Shown: positions 35,574 through 44,909 of the stretch, piece after piece
How the letters are laid out: each line of letters opens with the position of its first letter
How positions within the stretch are numbered: the stretch's first letter is position 1
NCBI RefSeq assembly: GCF_016648105.1
Contig: NZ_JACVVE010000001.1
Location: forward strand, 310,001-374,000
Reading direction: 5' to 3'
From: Pseudomonas sp. S31
GTDB taxonomy: Bacteria; Pseudomonadota; Gammaproteobacteria; Pseudomonadales; Pseudomonadaceae
Length of the DNA stretch: 64,000 nt
The notes under the pieces: generated by a model
What the model was told of the DNA's origin: nothing
The model's database searches: none
The model's input: the letters and a program-made list of their open reading frames with translations, nothing else
Made by a program: the position numbers and the translations under genes

Positions 35574-36481
35574 AAGTCGCCATCAACGCCCTGCATAACG
35601 CCCAAGGTGCCCCCACGGGCGCCCCGGGCGCGGCCAGCCGCCGCGTCAGCCTGAGCCAGCGCTGGAAAGGCAGCCGCAACCTGTTGCCGGCCCTGCTGTT
35701 CCTCGGCCTGTTCTTCTTCGCTCCGTTGATCGGCCTGCTGCTGCGCGGCGTGCTGGAGCCGGTGCCGGGCCTGAGCAACTATGAGCAGTTGTTCGCCAAC
35801 TCCGCCTATGCGCGGGTGCTGTTCAACACCTTCTCGGTGGCCGGCCTGGTGACGCTGATCAGTGTGCTGCTGGGCTTCCCGCTGGCCTGGGCGATCACCC
35901 TGGTGCCCAAGGGCTGGGGCCGCTGGCTGCTGAACATCGTGCTGCTGTCGATGTGGACCAGCCTGCTGGCGCGCACCTACTCGTGGCTGGTGCTGCTGCA
36001 GGGCTCGGGGGTGATCAACAAGGCGTTGATGGCCATGGGCATCATCGATGCCCCGCTGGAACTGGTGCACAACCTCACCGGCGTGGTGATCGGTATGAGC
36101 TACATCATGATCCCGTTCATCGTCCTGCCGCTGCAGGCGACCATGCACGCCATCGACCCGATGGTGCTGCAGGCCGGCTCCATCTGCGGCGCCAGCCCCT
36201 GGACCAACTTCTGGAAGGTGTTCCTGCCACTGTGCCGCTCGGGGTTGTTCTCCGGTGCGTTGATGGTGTTCGTCATGTCGCTCGGCTACTACGTCACGCC
36301 GGCCCTGCTGGGTGGGGCGCAGAACATGATGCTGCCGGAATTCATCATCCAGCAGGTGCAGTCGTTCCTCAACTGGGGCCTGGCCAGCGCCGCCGCCGCA
36401 CTGCTGGTGGTGATCACCCTGGTGCTCTTCTACCTGTACCTGAAGCTGCAACCGGAATCCCCGGTCGGCAACGCGAGGTAA
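35570..36481 (+). CDS. Polyamine-type ABC transporter permease (PotB-like)
   Basis: A 303-residue permease with a cytoplasmic N-tail of about 35 residues, six helices, and the coupling loop MVLQAGSICGASPWTNFWKVFLPL (EAA motif). SYIMIPFIVLPLQATM and GYYVTPALLGG are characteristic of PotB-type subunits. The ATG at 35570 overlaps the binding-protein stop. It forms the transmembrane channel with the next permease. Confidence 0.9.
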   Translation: MKVAINALHNAQGAPTGAPGAASRRVSLSQRWKGSRNLLPALLFLGLFFFAPLIGLLLRGVLEPVPGLSNYEQLFANSAYARVLFNTFSVAGLVTLISVLLGFPLAWAITLVPKGWGRWLLNIVLLSMWTSLLARTYSWLVLLQGSGVINKALMAMGIIDAPLELVHNLTGVVIGMSYIMIPFIVLPLQATMHAIDPMVLQAGSICGASPWTNFWKVFLPLCRSGLFSGALMVFVMSLGYYVTPALLGGAQNMMLPEFIIQQVQSFLNWGLASAAAALLVVITLVLFYLYLKLQPESPVGNAR

Positions 36482-36487
36482 ACCGCC

Positions 36488-37297
36488 ATGCTCCTGTCCC
36501 CCAATGCCATGGGCCGCCCGCTGCGCACGGGCCTGTACCTGACCACCGGCGTCATCGCCGCCTTCCTGCTGCTGCCGGTGGTGTTCATCATCCTGCTGTC
36601 GTTCGGTTCCTCGCAATGGCTGGTGTTTCCACCTCCGGGCTGGACCTTCAAGTGGTATGGCCAGTTCTTCTCCAACCCCGAGTGGATGGAGGCCGCCCTG
36701 GCCAGCCTCAAGGTCGCCGTGCTGACCACCCTCGCCGCCGTGGCGCTGGGCCTGCCCACCGCGTTCGCCCTGGTGCGTGGTCGCTTTCCGGGCCGCGAGA
36801 TGCTCTACGGCCTGTTCACCATGCCGATGATCGTGCCGCTGGTGATCATCGCCGTGGCGGTATACGCACTGTTCCTCAAGCTGGGCTATACCGGCACGCT
36901 GTTCGCCTTCGTGGTCAGCCATGTCATCGTCGCCCTGCCCTTCACCATCATCTCGATCATCAACTCGCTGAAGCTGTTCGACCAGTCGATCGAGGATGCC
37001 GCAGTCATCTGCGGCGCCTCGCGCCTGCAAGCGATTCGCAAGGTGACCTTCCCGGCCATTCGCCCCGGCATGATCGCTGGCGGCCTGTTCGCCTTCCTGG
37101 TCTCGTGGGATGAAGTGGTCCTGAGCGTCATGATGGCCAGCCCCGACCTGCAGACCCTGCCGGTGAAGATGTGGACCACCCTGCGCCAGGACCTCAGCCC
37201 GGTGATCGCCGTCGCCTCGACGCTGCTGATCGGCCTGTCGCTGCTTGTCATGTTCATTGCCGCCGCCTTGCGCCGGCGCACCGAAGCCAACGCCTGA
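36488..37297 (+). CDS. Polyamine-type ABC transporter permease (PotC-like)
   Basis: A 269-residue permease with six helices and the EAA-loop SIEDAAVICGASRLQAIRKVTFP that docks on the ATPase. FLVSWDEVVLSVMMA near the C-terminus is a PotC-type signature. Six bases separate it from the preceding permease gene, so it is in the same operon. Confidence 0.9.
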   Translation: MLLSPNAMGRPLRTGLYLTTGVIAAFLLLPVVFIILLSFGSSQWLVFPPPGWTFKWYGQFFSNPEWMEAALASLKVAVLTTLAAVALGLPTAFALVRGRFPGREMLYGLFTMPMIVPLVIIAVAVYALFLKLGYTGTLFAFVVSHVIVALPFTIISIINSLKLFDQSIEDAAVICGASRLQAIRKVTFPAIRPGMIAGGLFAFLVSWDEVVLSVMMASPDLQTLPVKMWTTLRQDLSPVIAVASTLLIGLSLLVMFIAAALRRRTEANA

Positions 37298-37316
37298 GCG
37301 CGCGGAGAAAACCACA

Positions 37317-38465
37317 ATGAGTGCAGTCATCAAAGACAACGCGCACGGCAAGACCCTGGTCAGCCTGCGCGGCCTGAACAAGCACTACGGCGACTTCACC
37401 GCCGTGGACAACCTCGACCTGGAGATCCAGGACGGCGAGTTCCTGACCTTCCTCGGCTCCAGCGGCTCGGGCAAGTCCACCACCCTGTCGATGCTGGCCG
37501 GCTTCGAGACGCCAAGCAGTGGCGAGATCCTGGTCGAAGGCCAGTCGCTGGTGAACGTGCCGCCGCACAAGCGTGACATCGGCATGGTGTTCCAGCGCTA
37601 CTCACTGTTCCCGCACCTGACCGTACGCGACAACATCGCCTTCCCCCTGGCCATCCGCAAGCTCGGCACCGCCGAAACCAACAAGCGCGTCGATGCCATG
37701 CTCAAGCTGGTGCAACTGGAAAAGTTCGCTCACCGCAAACCTTCGCAGATGTCCGGTGGCCAGCAGCAGCGCGTAGCGATCGCCCGGGCCCTGGTGTACG
37801 AGCCACGGATCCTGCTGATGGACGAACCGCTCGGCGCACTGGACAAGAAACTGCGCGAAGACCTGCAGGACGAACTGCGCCAGCTGCATCGGCGGCTGGG
37901 CATCACCATCGTCTACGTGACCCACGACCAGGAAGAGGCCATGCGCCTGTCCCAGCGCATCGCCATCTTCAGCCACGGCAAGATCGTCGGCTTGGGCAGT
38001 GGCTACGATCTCTACCAGAACCCGCCGAACGCCTTCGTCGCCTCGTTCCTGGGCAACTCCAACTTCCTGCGCATCACCGCCAATAGCCACGGTGCCGGCA
38101 ATTTCGAGGGCCAGCCGGTGGCCATCCGCCTGACCCCGGGCCTTGCAGCCGAGCAGCAGGCGCTGATCATGGTGCGCCCGGAAAAAGCCCTGGCCCTGAC
38201 TGCCGAGCAGGCCGCACGCGAACCGCTGCCGGCGGGATGGAACGAGGTCGGCGCCAAGGTGGCCGAGGTGCTGTTCCTGGGTGAAAGCCAGACCTGCCAT
38301 GTGGTCACTGCAGGCGGCACCGAACTGACGGTCAAGGCGTTGTCCGCCGCCGGCATGCCGATGCAGCCAGGGGATACCGTGAAAGTCCGCTGGGCGGTGG
38401 CCGATGCCTGCATCTATACCGAATGGGCCGAGAGCGACCTGAGCAAGTCGGCAGGTGCGCACTGA
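37317..38465 (+). CDS. Polyamine-type ABC transporter ATP-binding protein (PotA-like)
   Basis: A 382-residue ABC ATPase: Walker [10 protein letters not shown] (about 46-54), Q-loop [12 protein letters not shown], signature [15 protein letters not shown], Walker [13 protein letters not shown] and switch VTHDQEEAM. The last 110 residues are the TOBE_2 domain of PotA/FbpC-type ATPases ([11 protein letters not shown] ... [15 protein letters not shown]). It is the fourth and last gene of the importer operon. No hairpin is obvious directly after it. Confidence 0.92.
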   Translation: MSAVIKDNAHGKTLVSLRGLNKHYGDFTAVDNLDLEIQDGEFLTFLGSSGSGKSTTLSMLAGFETPSSGEILVEGQSLVNVPPHKRDIGMVFQRYSLFPHLTVRDNIAFPLAIRKLGTAETNKRVDAMLKLVQLEKFAHRKPSQMSGGQQQRVAIARALVYEPRILLMDEPLGALDKKLREDLQDELRQLHRRLGITIVYVTHDQEEAMRLSQRIAIFSHGKIVGLGSGYDLYQNPPNAFVASFLGNSNFLRITANSHGAGNFEGQPVAIRLTPGLAAEQQALIMVRPEKALALTAEQAAREPLPAGWNEVGAKVAEVLFLGESQTCHVVTAGGTELTVKALSAAGMPMQPGDTVKVRWAVADACIYTEWAESDLSKSAGAH

Positions 38466-38492
38466 GTACACTCGGCGGCTGACATGTCCTGA

Positions 38493-38510
38493 GCGTCATA
38501 TTTCGGTCAC
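38493..38510 (+). promoter_or_regulatory. Pho box upstream of PstS-OmpA gene
   Basis: Direct repeats GCGTCAT and CGGTCAC are separated by ATTT, giving the 11-base period of PhoB half-sites. A plausible -10, TAATCT, begins 11 bases after the box (38521), where it should be in PhoB-activated promoters that lack a -35. The ATG follows 50 bases downstream of the box, close to the spacing seen at pstS. Confidence 0.65.
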
Positions 38511-38559
38511 GCCATCGTCGTAATCTGCCGGGCAACGCTATGTCACAAGGTTGCCCGGC

Positions 38560-39867
38560 ATGCCCCGCGTGCTTTTCCTGCTGATCGCCCTGTTGCCCGG
38601 CCTGGTTCTGGCCGAGTCCGCGCAGTTGCGCGTACAAGGCTCCAATACCATCGGCGCGGCCCTGCTCCCGGCACTGGCCACGGGGCTGCTGCAGGCACAG
38701 CACGCCCAGGCCATCGAACAGCGACCAGGTGCGCAAGCCAACGAGACCGTGATCAACGCCCGTGACGGCAACGGCAAGACACTGCGTATCGACATCGCCG
38801 CGCATGGCTCGAGCACCGGTTTCAGCGCACTCGGCCGTGGCGAGGCCGACCTTGCCGCCGCCTCACGGCCCATCAGCGACGCCGAACGGCAGCAATTGCG
38901 CGCGCTGGGTGACTTGCGGGCGGCCACTTCCGAACAGGTCATCGGCCTGGATGGCGTGGCGGTGATCGTCCATCCGGACAACCCACTGCCGCAGTTGACC
39001 ACCACGCAACTGGCGCAGATCTTTTCCGGGCAGATACAGCGCTGGGAACAACTGGGCGCCTCCCGCGGGCCCATCCACCTGTACGCCCGTGACGACCGCT
39101 CCGGCACCTACGAAACCTTCAAGGCCCTGGTGCTGGAGCCACAACATGCCGAACTGGCGGCCAGCGCGCAGCGTTTCGAATCCAGCGACGAATTGGCCAT
39201 GCGGGTCGGCAGTGACCGTCAGGCCATTGGTTTCAGCAGCCTCGCTTCGGTGCACGGTGCCAAAGTGCTCGCGGTGGCCGAGGGCGATGCTCCGGCGATG
39301 CTACCGGCACGCGCTCTGGTCGCCAGCGAGGACTACCCGCTGTCGCGGCGGCTGTACTTCTACCTGCCGGCCAATGCCAAGCCCCAGGCCAGGGCCCTGG
39401 TCGAGTTCGCCCAGAGCCCGGCTGGCCAGGCGATCGTCGCCGAGCAAGGCTTCGTCTCGCAGCAGATCAAGGCCCAGCCGGTTCCCGCCCAGGCTGACAT
39501 GCCACCGCGTTACCGTAGCCTGGCGCAACAGGCACAGCGCCTGAGCGTCAACTTCCGCTTCCAGGAGGGCAGCGCCAGCCTCGACAACAAGGCCCTGCGC
39601 GACGTCCAGCGGGTGGTCGAATACCTGCGCCAGGCCGGCAAGTTGCAGGGCAAGGCCGTGCTGGTCGGCTTCGGCGACACCAAGGAAACGCCCGGCCGCG
39701 CTGCCCTGCTGTCGCGCCTGCGGGCCCTGGCGGTGCGCCGCGAGCTGGCCCGCGACGGGGTCGAGGTGCTGGAGGTGGCGGGCATGGGCGACGAGTTGCC
39801 GGTGGCAGGCAACGACCTGGAGCAGGGCCGCCTGCGCAACCGGCGCGTGGAAGTGTGGGTCTACTGA
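38560..39867 (+). CDS. PstS-like phosphate-binding protein fused to OmpA C-terminal domain
   Basis: A 435-residue exported protein. A signal peptide (VLFLLIALLPGLVLA) leads into a PstS-type domain with LRVQGSNTIGAALLPAL, the phosphate motif SSTGFSALGRGEADLAAASR and YARDDRSGTYETFKALVL (about 20-290). The C-terminal third (about 315-435) is an OmpA-like peptidoglycan-binding domain: NFRFQEGSASLD, LVGFGDTKE and LRNRRVEVW, with the Asp and Arg that contact diaminopimelate. Such a fusion would hold phosphate-binding capacity on the cell wall. The start is ATG 38560, with AAGG nine bases upstream. A Pho box precedes it. It has no permease partner. Confidence 0.88.
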   Translation: MPRVLFLLIALLPGLVLAESAQLRVQGSNTIGAALLPALATGLLQAQHAQAIEQRPGAQANETVINARDGNGKTLRIDIAAHGSSTGFSALGRGEADLAAASRPISDAERQQLRALGDLRAATSEQVIGLDGVAVIVHPDNPLPQLTTTQLAQIFSGQIQRWEQLGASRGPIHLYARDDRSGTYETFKALVLEPQHAELAASAQRFESSDELAMRVGSDRQAIGFSSLASVHGAKVLAVAEGDAPAMLPARALVASEDYPLSRRLYFYLPANAKPQARALVEFAQSPAGQAIVAEQGFVSQQIKAQPVPAQADMPPRYRSLAQQAQRLSVNFRFQEGSASLDNKALRDVQRVVEYLRQAGKLQGKAVLVGFGDTKETPGRAALLSRLRALAVRRELARDGVEVLEVAGMGDELPVAGNDLEQGRLRNRRVEVWVY

Positions 39868-39878
39868 GGCAGGTCGCC

Positions 39879-42116
39879 TCAGAAGTCGTAGCGGGTGGTC
39901 AGCATGAAGTTGCGCGGATCGCCGTAGAAGCCACCGTTGTAGAAGCCCAGGTTGCCGTAGTAGCGCTTGTCGGTGAGGTTGTTGCCGTTCAGCGTCACGG
40001 ACAACTGCTCGGTCACCTGGTACTTGGCCAAGGCATCCAGGGTCAGGTAGCTGGCCTGGGTGTGGCGGTAGTCGTCGGTGTCGGTGGCCGGGTTGTAGAG
40101 GTCTTTCCAGATCTTGCTCTGCCAGTTGGCCGAGGCGCCGAGGGTGAGCTTGTCCCAGGCCCCGGGCAGGCGGTACGTGGTGGACAGGCGCAGCAGGTTC
40201 TCCGGTTCGATGGTGGCGATCTTGTCACCATCGCCATCCTTGGTCACACGATGGGTGAAGCCACCCTGCACGTGCCAGTCCGGGGTCAGTTCGCCGGCCA
40301 CCTCCAGCTCGAAGCCGCGGGTCTTGGCGCCTTGCACCGCGCGGTACACCGAGGTGTTGGTGGCCGCGTCGAAACCGACCAGCTCGGGCAGGTTGTCCTG
40401 GCGCACTTCGAACAAGGCCAGGCTGGCATTCAGTCGGCCGTCGAAGAACGCGCTCTTGAGCCCCACTTCGTAGGCATCGCCCTCTTCCGGCTCGATCATC
40501 TTGCCATCGATGTCCTCCTCACTCTCGTGGGGCTTGAAGATGCTGGTATAGCTGCCGTACACCGACCAGTGCTCATCGAGGTCATAGACCACGCCGGCAT
40601 AGGGCACCACCACGCCGTTCTCTTCCAGGTCCTGGGTCTTGCTGCGCTGGCCGCTGGTGGTATCCAGGCGGGTGCTGTCCAGCTGCCAGTTGGACAGCCG
40701 GCTGCCGAGGATCACCGACACGTTGTCGGTCGGCTTGAAGCGGCCGGTGAGGTACGCCGCGCTTTCCTGCAGGCGGGTATCGACCTTGCTGGTCGGGCGG
40801 CCCCAATCAGGCTCGGGGAAGTTGCCGTCCCACTGGAAGATGTTCGGCGCGCTGGCGAAGAAGAATGGCCAGTTGTCCTCATGGGCACGGATATCGCGAT
40901 GGGAAACACCGACGACCAACTCGTGCTCGCGCCCCAGCAACTCGAACGGCCCACTGGCATACAGGTCGTAGGCATTCTGGTCGGTCTTGTAACGGTAGCG
41001 GCCCAGCCACACGCCCATGCCGCTGCCATCGACCGGGTTGGGGTTGCCGCTGGCGGCCGAGCCCAGGGTGATCGGCGCATCGGATTCGGTGCGGCTGGCC
41101 GATGCCTTGATCGACCAATCGTTGGCCAGGCGCTGCTCGAGGGTCACGAACAGGTTGTCGTTGGTATTGTCCCACTGGCTCCACTTAGTGGCGGGGTTGA
41201 AGGAACGCGGCATGCTGAAGCCGTTGCCGGTACTGTCGACCAAGGCCGTGGACGGGCCCCAGGAGGAACCTTCGGGGCGGTTGGTCTGGCGGCTCAGGCC
41301 AACGCTGAGCAGGGTGTCTTCCGACAGGTCGGCCTCGACGATGCCGTACATCACCTGCTTCTTCTCGGACAAATTATCCATGAACGACTGGCCGTCCTCG
41401 TAGGCGGTGACGAAACGCCCGCGCACATTGCCGGAGGCGGTCAGCCCGCCGCCCACGTCGAGCTCGCCTCGATAGGTGTCCCAGCTGCCCGCGCCAAGAG
41501 AGGCATAACCGGAAAACTCGCGCGTCGGCCGCTTGCGCACCAGGTTGACGGTCGCCGAAGGGCTGCCGAAACCGCTGAGCAGCCCGGTGGCACCGCGCAG
41601 CACCTCGACACGGTCGTAGATCACCATGTCGGTCTGGTCGATACCGTTGCCGAAGCGAAATGCAGCGGGAATGCCATCGATCTGGAAGTTGTCGATCTCG
41701 AAGCCGCGGGCCTGGAAGCTGGCGCGGTTGCTATCGAGCTTGGTAACCGTGATGCCAGGGGTCTTGGCCAGGACATCACCAATGCTGGTGAGGTTCTGGT
41801 CGTCCATCTGCTGGCGCGTGATCACGCTCACCGACTGCGGGGTCTCACGCGGCGACAAGGCCATACGCGTGGCCGTTCGGGTCGCCCCCGTGGTGTACGA
41901 ATGAGTCCCCTCAGTGGTTTCCCCCAGGGAGGTATCGGTGACGGCGGTGGCCCCCAGCTCGAGGGCGCCCTTGACCTGGGTATCCTCGGCCCAGGCGATG
42001 CCGATCGGTGCGGCGAGGCTCGCCGCGAGTATGGCCAGTGGCAGTGACGCGCGCTGGCGGACGGGAGTGGCGGTCCATGCCACGTGATCCGTGTTCTGTG
42101 AATGGTGCTTTGGCAC
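39879..42116 (-). CDS. TonB-dependent siderophore receptor (FhuE/FpvA-like)
   Basis: A 745-residue outer-membrane receptor: signal peptide to about residue 43 (ends IGIAWA), then a plug domain with RETPQSVSVITRQQM, GIDQTDMVIYDRVEVLRGATGLLSG and NLVRKRPT, and a 22-strand barrel with C-terminal NFMLTTRYDF. There is no N-terminal signalling domain or sigma/anti-sigma pair, so it is a plain transporter. The GTG start at 42116 has AGGGG nine bases upstream. Its closest style is the hydroxamate-siderophore receptors (coprogen, ferrioxamine, pseudobactin). The upstream AT-rich tract could hold a Fur site, but I cannot align a clear Fur box. Confidence 0.9.
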   Translation of the reverse strand: MPKHHSQNTDHVAWTATPVRQRASLPLAILAASLAAPIGIAWAEDTQVKGALELGATAVTDTSLGETTEGTHSYTTGATRTATRMALSPRETPQSVSVITRQQMDDQNLTSIGDVLAKTPGITVTKLDSNRASFQARGFEIDNFQIDGIPAAFRFGNGIDQTDMVIYDRVEVLRGATGLLSGFGSPSATVNLVRKRPTREFSGYASLGAGSWDTYRGELDVGGGLTASGNVRGRFVTAYEDGQSFMDNLSEKKQVMYGIVEADLSEDTLLSVGLSRQTNRPEGSSWGPSTALVDSTGNGFSMPRSFNPATKWSQWDNTNDNLFVTLEQRLANDWSIKASASRTESDAPITLGSAASGNPNPVDGSGMGVWLGRYRYKTDQNAYDLYASGPFELLGREHELVVGVSHRDIRAHEDNWPFFFASAPNIFQWDGNFPEPDWGRPTSKVDTRLQESAAYLTGRFKPTDNVSVILGSRLSNWQLDSTRLDTTSGQRSKTQDLEENGVVVPYAGVVYDLDEHWSVYGSYTSIFKPHESEEDIDGKMIEPEEGDAYEVGLKSAFFDGRLNASLALFEVRQDNLPELVGFDAATNTSVYRAVQGAKTRGFELEVAGELTPDWHVQGGFTHRVTKDGDGDKIATIEPENLLRLSTTYRLPGAWDKLTLGASANWQSKIWKDLYNPATDTDDYRHTQASYLTLDALAKYQVTEQLSVTLNGNNLTDKRYYGNLGFYNGGFYGDPRNFMLTTRYDF

Positions 42117-42418
42117 GCTTGTTGACCCCTACTTGATGACGTTGGGGCTGATCGACGGCATTGTTCTTGTGGTTGCTCGCCAAGGGCGGGCCGCTCTGAG
42201 GCGGCGGAGCGCATATTAATCTTTATTAACAATAATTAACAATTGGGAATTGATCGCTTTAAGGGCACTTTGCAAAGAAAAGTAACAGGACGCCGTTCGG
42301 CACCACCGAGGGATGGGGCTAGGCTCTAAGTCATGTGATACCGGGCCCCTCTGACGGCTGCCCAGCCGTGATGTCGGATCACTGTTGCCATGCAACGTCG
42401 ACTATCAAGGAGGGGCTC
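42117..42418. promoter_or_regulatory. Divergent region between TonB receptor and terC
   Basis: About 300 bases. A very AT-rich stretch at 42213-42250 (TATTAATCTTTATTAACAA then TAATTAACAATTG) is likely promoter DNA and a possible iron-regulated element. The part nearest terC is GC-rich. I looked for a yybP-ykoY manganese riboswitch, which often precedes terC-family genes, and could not recognise its conserved pieces. Confidence 0.4.
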
Positions 42419-43417
42419 ATGACGGCTCTGCACGTATTCCTCACCACTCCATTTCTGGGTACCGCCACCTGGCTGTGGCTGGTCTTCATGGCCATCGTCA
42501 TCGGCTTGCTGGTGCTCGACCTCGGCGTGCTGCACCGCCAAGACCGCGAAATCGAAATGCGCGAGAGCCTGCTGCTGTACAGCGGCTATTTCAGTGTCGG
42601 CGTGCTGTTCGGTGCCTGGGTCTGGCACGAGCTGGGCGCCCAGTCGGCGTTGGAGTTCTATACCGGCTTCCTGGTGGAGCAGTCGCTGTCGATGGACAAC
42701 GTGTTCGTCATGGCGATGATCTTCGGCTACTTCGCCATCCCCCGGCGCTACCAGCACCGTGTGCTGTTCTGGGGCATCCTCGGCGTGGTGCTGCTACGGG
42801 CGATCATGATCGGCGTGGGTGCTGCACTGGTGCAACATTTCGCCTGGGTGCTGTACCTCTTCGGAGCTTTCTTGCTGTTCACCGGGGTGAAGATGGCCCT
42901 GTCCAAGGAGGACAACCACCCGGACCTGGCCGACAACCCGATCATCCGCTTCGTGCGCCGGCACATGCGAGTGACCGACGAGATCCACGGCTCGCACTTC
43001 TTCGTGCGCCTCACCCCGCCTGGCCAGAGCAAGGCCCTGCGCTACGCCACCCCGCTGTTCCTGGCCCTGGTACTGATCGAACTGGCCGACCTGGTGTTCG
43101 CCGTCGACAGCGTGCCGGCGATCTTCGCCATCACCCAGGACCCGTTCATCGTCTACACCTCGAACATCTTCGCCATCCTCGGCCTGCGCTCGCTGTATTT
43201 CGCCCTGTCGGCGCTGATGCACCGCTTCGTCTACCTCAAGTACGCGCTGGCGATGGTGCTGATCTTCATCGGCTGCAAGATCTTCTACCACGGCATGGTC
43301 GGCAAGGTGCCGGCGTTGCTGTCGCTGGGGGTGACGTTCGGGTTGCTGCTGGGCGGGGTGGTAGTGTCGTTGATCAAGACGCGCGGAGCAAAGGTGGCAA
43401 ACAAAATCGAGGGCTGA
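42419..43417 (+). CDS. TerC/Alx-family integral membrane protein
   Basis: A 332-residue protein with about nine helices and the TerC hallmarks EQSLSMDNVFVMAMIFGYF, GALLLFTGVKM-like segment (GAFLLFTGVKMAL) and ADLVFAVDSVPAIFAITQDPFIVYTSN, which hold the metal-binding Asp/Asn residues. Family members are tied to manganese export (Alx, MeeY/F) or metallation of exoenzymes rather than tellurite alone. The ATG at 42419 follows AGGGG; longer frames from 42335 are unlikely. Confidence 0.92.
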   Translation: MTALHVFLTTPFLGTATWLWLVFMAIVIGLLVLDLGVLHRQDREIEMRESLLLYSGYFSVGVLFGAWVWHELGAQSALEFYTGFLVEQSLSMDNVFVMAMIFGYFAIPRRYQHRVLFWGILGVVLLRAIMIGVGAALVQHFAWVLYLFGAFLLFTGVKMALSKEDNHPDLADNPIIRFVRRHMRVTDEIHGSHFFVRLTPPGQSKALRYATPLFLALVLIELADLVFAVDSVPAIFAITQDPFIVYTSNIFAILGLRSLYFALSALMHRFVYLKYALAMVLIFIGCKIFYHGMVGKVPALLSLGVTFGLLLGGVVVSLIKTRGAKVANKIEG

Positions 43418-43504
43418 CCGTGTCCTACAAGCGTCTCGGAATCCGCTGATTGTAAGGCATATCCAGGCTTAGGCAGCATTCGCACTTCCCACAAGGAGTG
43501 GCCC

Positions 43505-44854
43505 ATGCAAAAGCTCTCGATGCAGTCTTTCAACTCCCTGCGTATCAGCGGCAAGTTGATCGCAGCGGTGTTGATCCCCGCGCTGGCGATAGGCGCCTTC
43601 ACCGTCACCTTCGATCACGTGTACTTCTATAACGAAGCGGGCCAGATGACCCATGTGCGCACCATTTTTGGCGAAGAGAAGGTCGTCGAAGACGTAGGCT
43701 ACGCCACCAAATGGTTTGGCCGCAGCACGGCCTGGCGTCGCACCATTGGCGTCCAGTCGGCCATGCAGGTCGATGATGACGCCGTACCCAATGGGCACCC
43801 CGCCGTGACCATCGAAAACCTGCCCATCGTGTTCCTTGGCAATGTCGACGCCAAGGCAGAGTTCAGCACCCAGTTTCGCCTGCCTTCCGGCGATGCCTTC
43901 TTGAAGATCGCCCAGGAATACCGGACCCCCGACAACTTCCTGCAACGTGCGCTGCTGCCAGCCGTGAAGGAAACCCTCCAGGCAACGGCATCGTTGATGA
44001 GCGCCGATGACTACTACGCGGGGAACCGCAGTCATTTCGGTGCGGAATTCGAAAACCAGCTGCGTAACGGCCTGTACCTGACCAGCCGCAAGGAAATCCG
44101 CGTCAAGCGTGACAACTTCCCGCCACAGACAGCCGTGCTGCAATCCGGCACCGAGCAGGGGAGCTTTGGCGACAACAGCTCGACCCGCTTCGTCATCGAG
44201 AAGAAATTGGGCAAGGATGGCCAGGAGCTGCGCAAACAACAGCAGTTTCGCTTGTTCGGCGTCGAACTCGTGGACGCACGGGTCACCCATATCGACCCCA
44301 ACCCGCAATATCAGCAGCGCATGGTACGCGTGCAACAGGCGCTCGCAGAACTGGCAGTCGCACGGCAGAATCGCCTGAAGGAAGAAGAGGAAAAAGAACT
44401 GGTGACTGCGCGGGGCGCCAAGGATGTCGAGGCCAGACGCCAGGAAAGCTTGCGCAACCAGATCGAACGCACCACCGAGGCTGAAACCGAAAAGCAGCTC
44501 ACGTTGATCAATGCAGAACGGGAAAACCGCCGCGCCGAGATCGACAAGCAGACCGCCGAGCTACTGCGCGATACCGCGCGCGTCAATGCGGAGGCCACCA
44601 AGATCGCCGCCGATGCCGAAGCCTATGCCCGCGAAGCCCAGATCAAGGCCGATGGAGCGCTGCAGACCAAACTTGACGCGCTAGTCGAGATCAACCGCGC
44701 TTGGGCCGACGCGGCTGGCCGCGCGCCTGTGCCAAACGTGATGATGGGCAGCGCTGACGCTGGTGTCGGGCGTCAGGACGAAATGAGCAAGCTGATGAGC
44801 GTGCTAGCCACCAAGGCCGCACAGGATCTGGTGGTGGACCTCAAGACCCAGTGA
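43505..44854 (+). CDS. SPFH/Band-7 (stomatin-like) membrane-anchored protein
   Basis: A 449-residue protein with one N-terminal membrane helix (about 17-34, LIAAVLIPALAIGAFTV), a Band-7/PHB domain (about 50-270, with VDAKAEFSTQFRLPSGDAF and NGLYLTSRKEIRV) and a long Glu/Ala/Arg-rich coiled coil (about 275-400). Such proteins assemble into ring scaffolds on membranes. GGAG precedes the ATG. No NfeD-like or flotillin partner is adjacent. Neighbours are terC upstream (88-base gap) and a converging acyl-CoA dehydrogenase gene, so the role cannot be deduced from context. Confidence 0.75.
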   Translation: MQKLSMQSFNSLRISGKLIAAVLIPALAIGAFTVTFDHVYFYNEAGQMTHVRTIFGEEKVVEDVGYATKWFGRSTAWRRTIGVQSAMQVDDDAVPNGHPAVTIENLPIVFLGNVDAKAEFSTQFRLPSGDAFLKIAQEYRTPDNFLQRALLPAVKETLQATASLMSADDYYAGNRSHFGAEFENQLRNGLYLTSRKEIRVKRDNFPPQTAVLQSGTEQGSFGDNSSTRFVIEKKLGKDGQELRKQQQFRLFGVELVDARVTHIDPNPQYQQRMVRVQQALAELAVARQNRLKEEEEKELVTARGAKDVEARRQESLRNQIERTTEAETEKQLTLINAERENRRAEIDKQTAELLRDTARVNAEATKIAADAEAYAREAQIKADGALQTKLDALVEINRAWADAAGRAPVPNVMMGSADAGVGRQDEMSKLMSVLATKAAQDLVVDLKTQ

Positions 44855-44860
44855 ATCCAC

Positions 44861-44898
44861 CATGAGCTCCTTGGCGCTCCGCCCGCCAGGAGCTCATG
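44861..44898. terminator. Hairpin between convergent SPFH and acyl-CoA dehydrogenase genes
   Basis: CATGAGCTCCTTGGCG (44861-44876) pairs with CGCCAGGAGCTCATG (44884-44898), with a single bulged T and a seven-base loop. It stands between two converging stop codons and is likely a bidirectional terminator. Confidence 0.72.
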
Positions 44899-44909
44899 CA
44901 GTACCCTCC

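Noticed and set aside
35513..37381. 622-codon minus-strand frame opposite the polyamine-type permeases
   Set aside because: His/Gln/Asp-rich antisense product without domains; the permease motifs on the plus strand are unmistakable.
42213..42250. Fur box before the TonB receptor
   Set aside because: The tract is AT-rich and suggestive, but I could not align three consecutive Fur hexamers with confidence, so it is noted only as promoter-like DNA.
42250..42418. Possible yybP-ykoY manganese riboswitch before terC
   Set aside because: The conserved aptamer segments could not be recognised; only general GC-rich stems are present.
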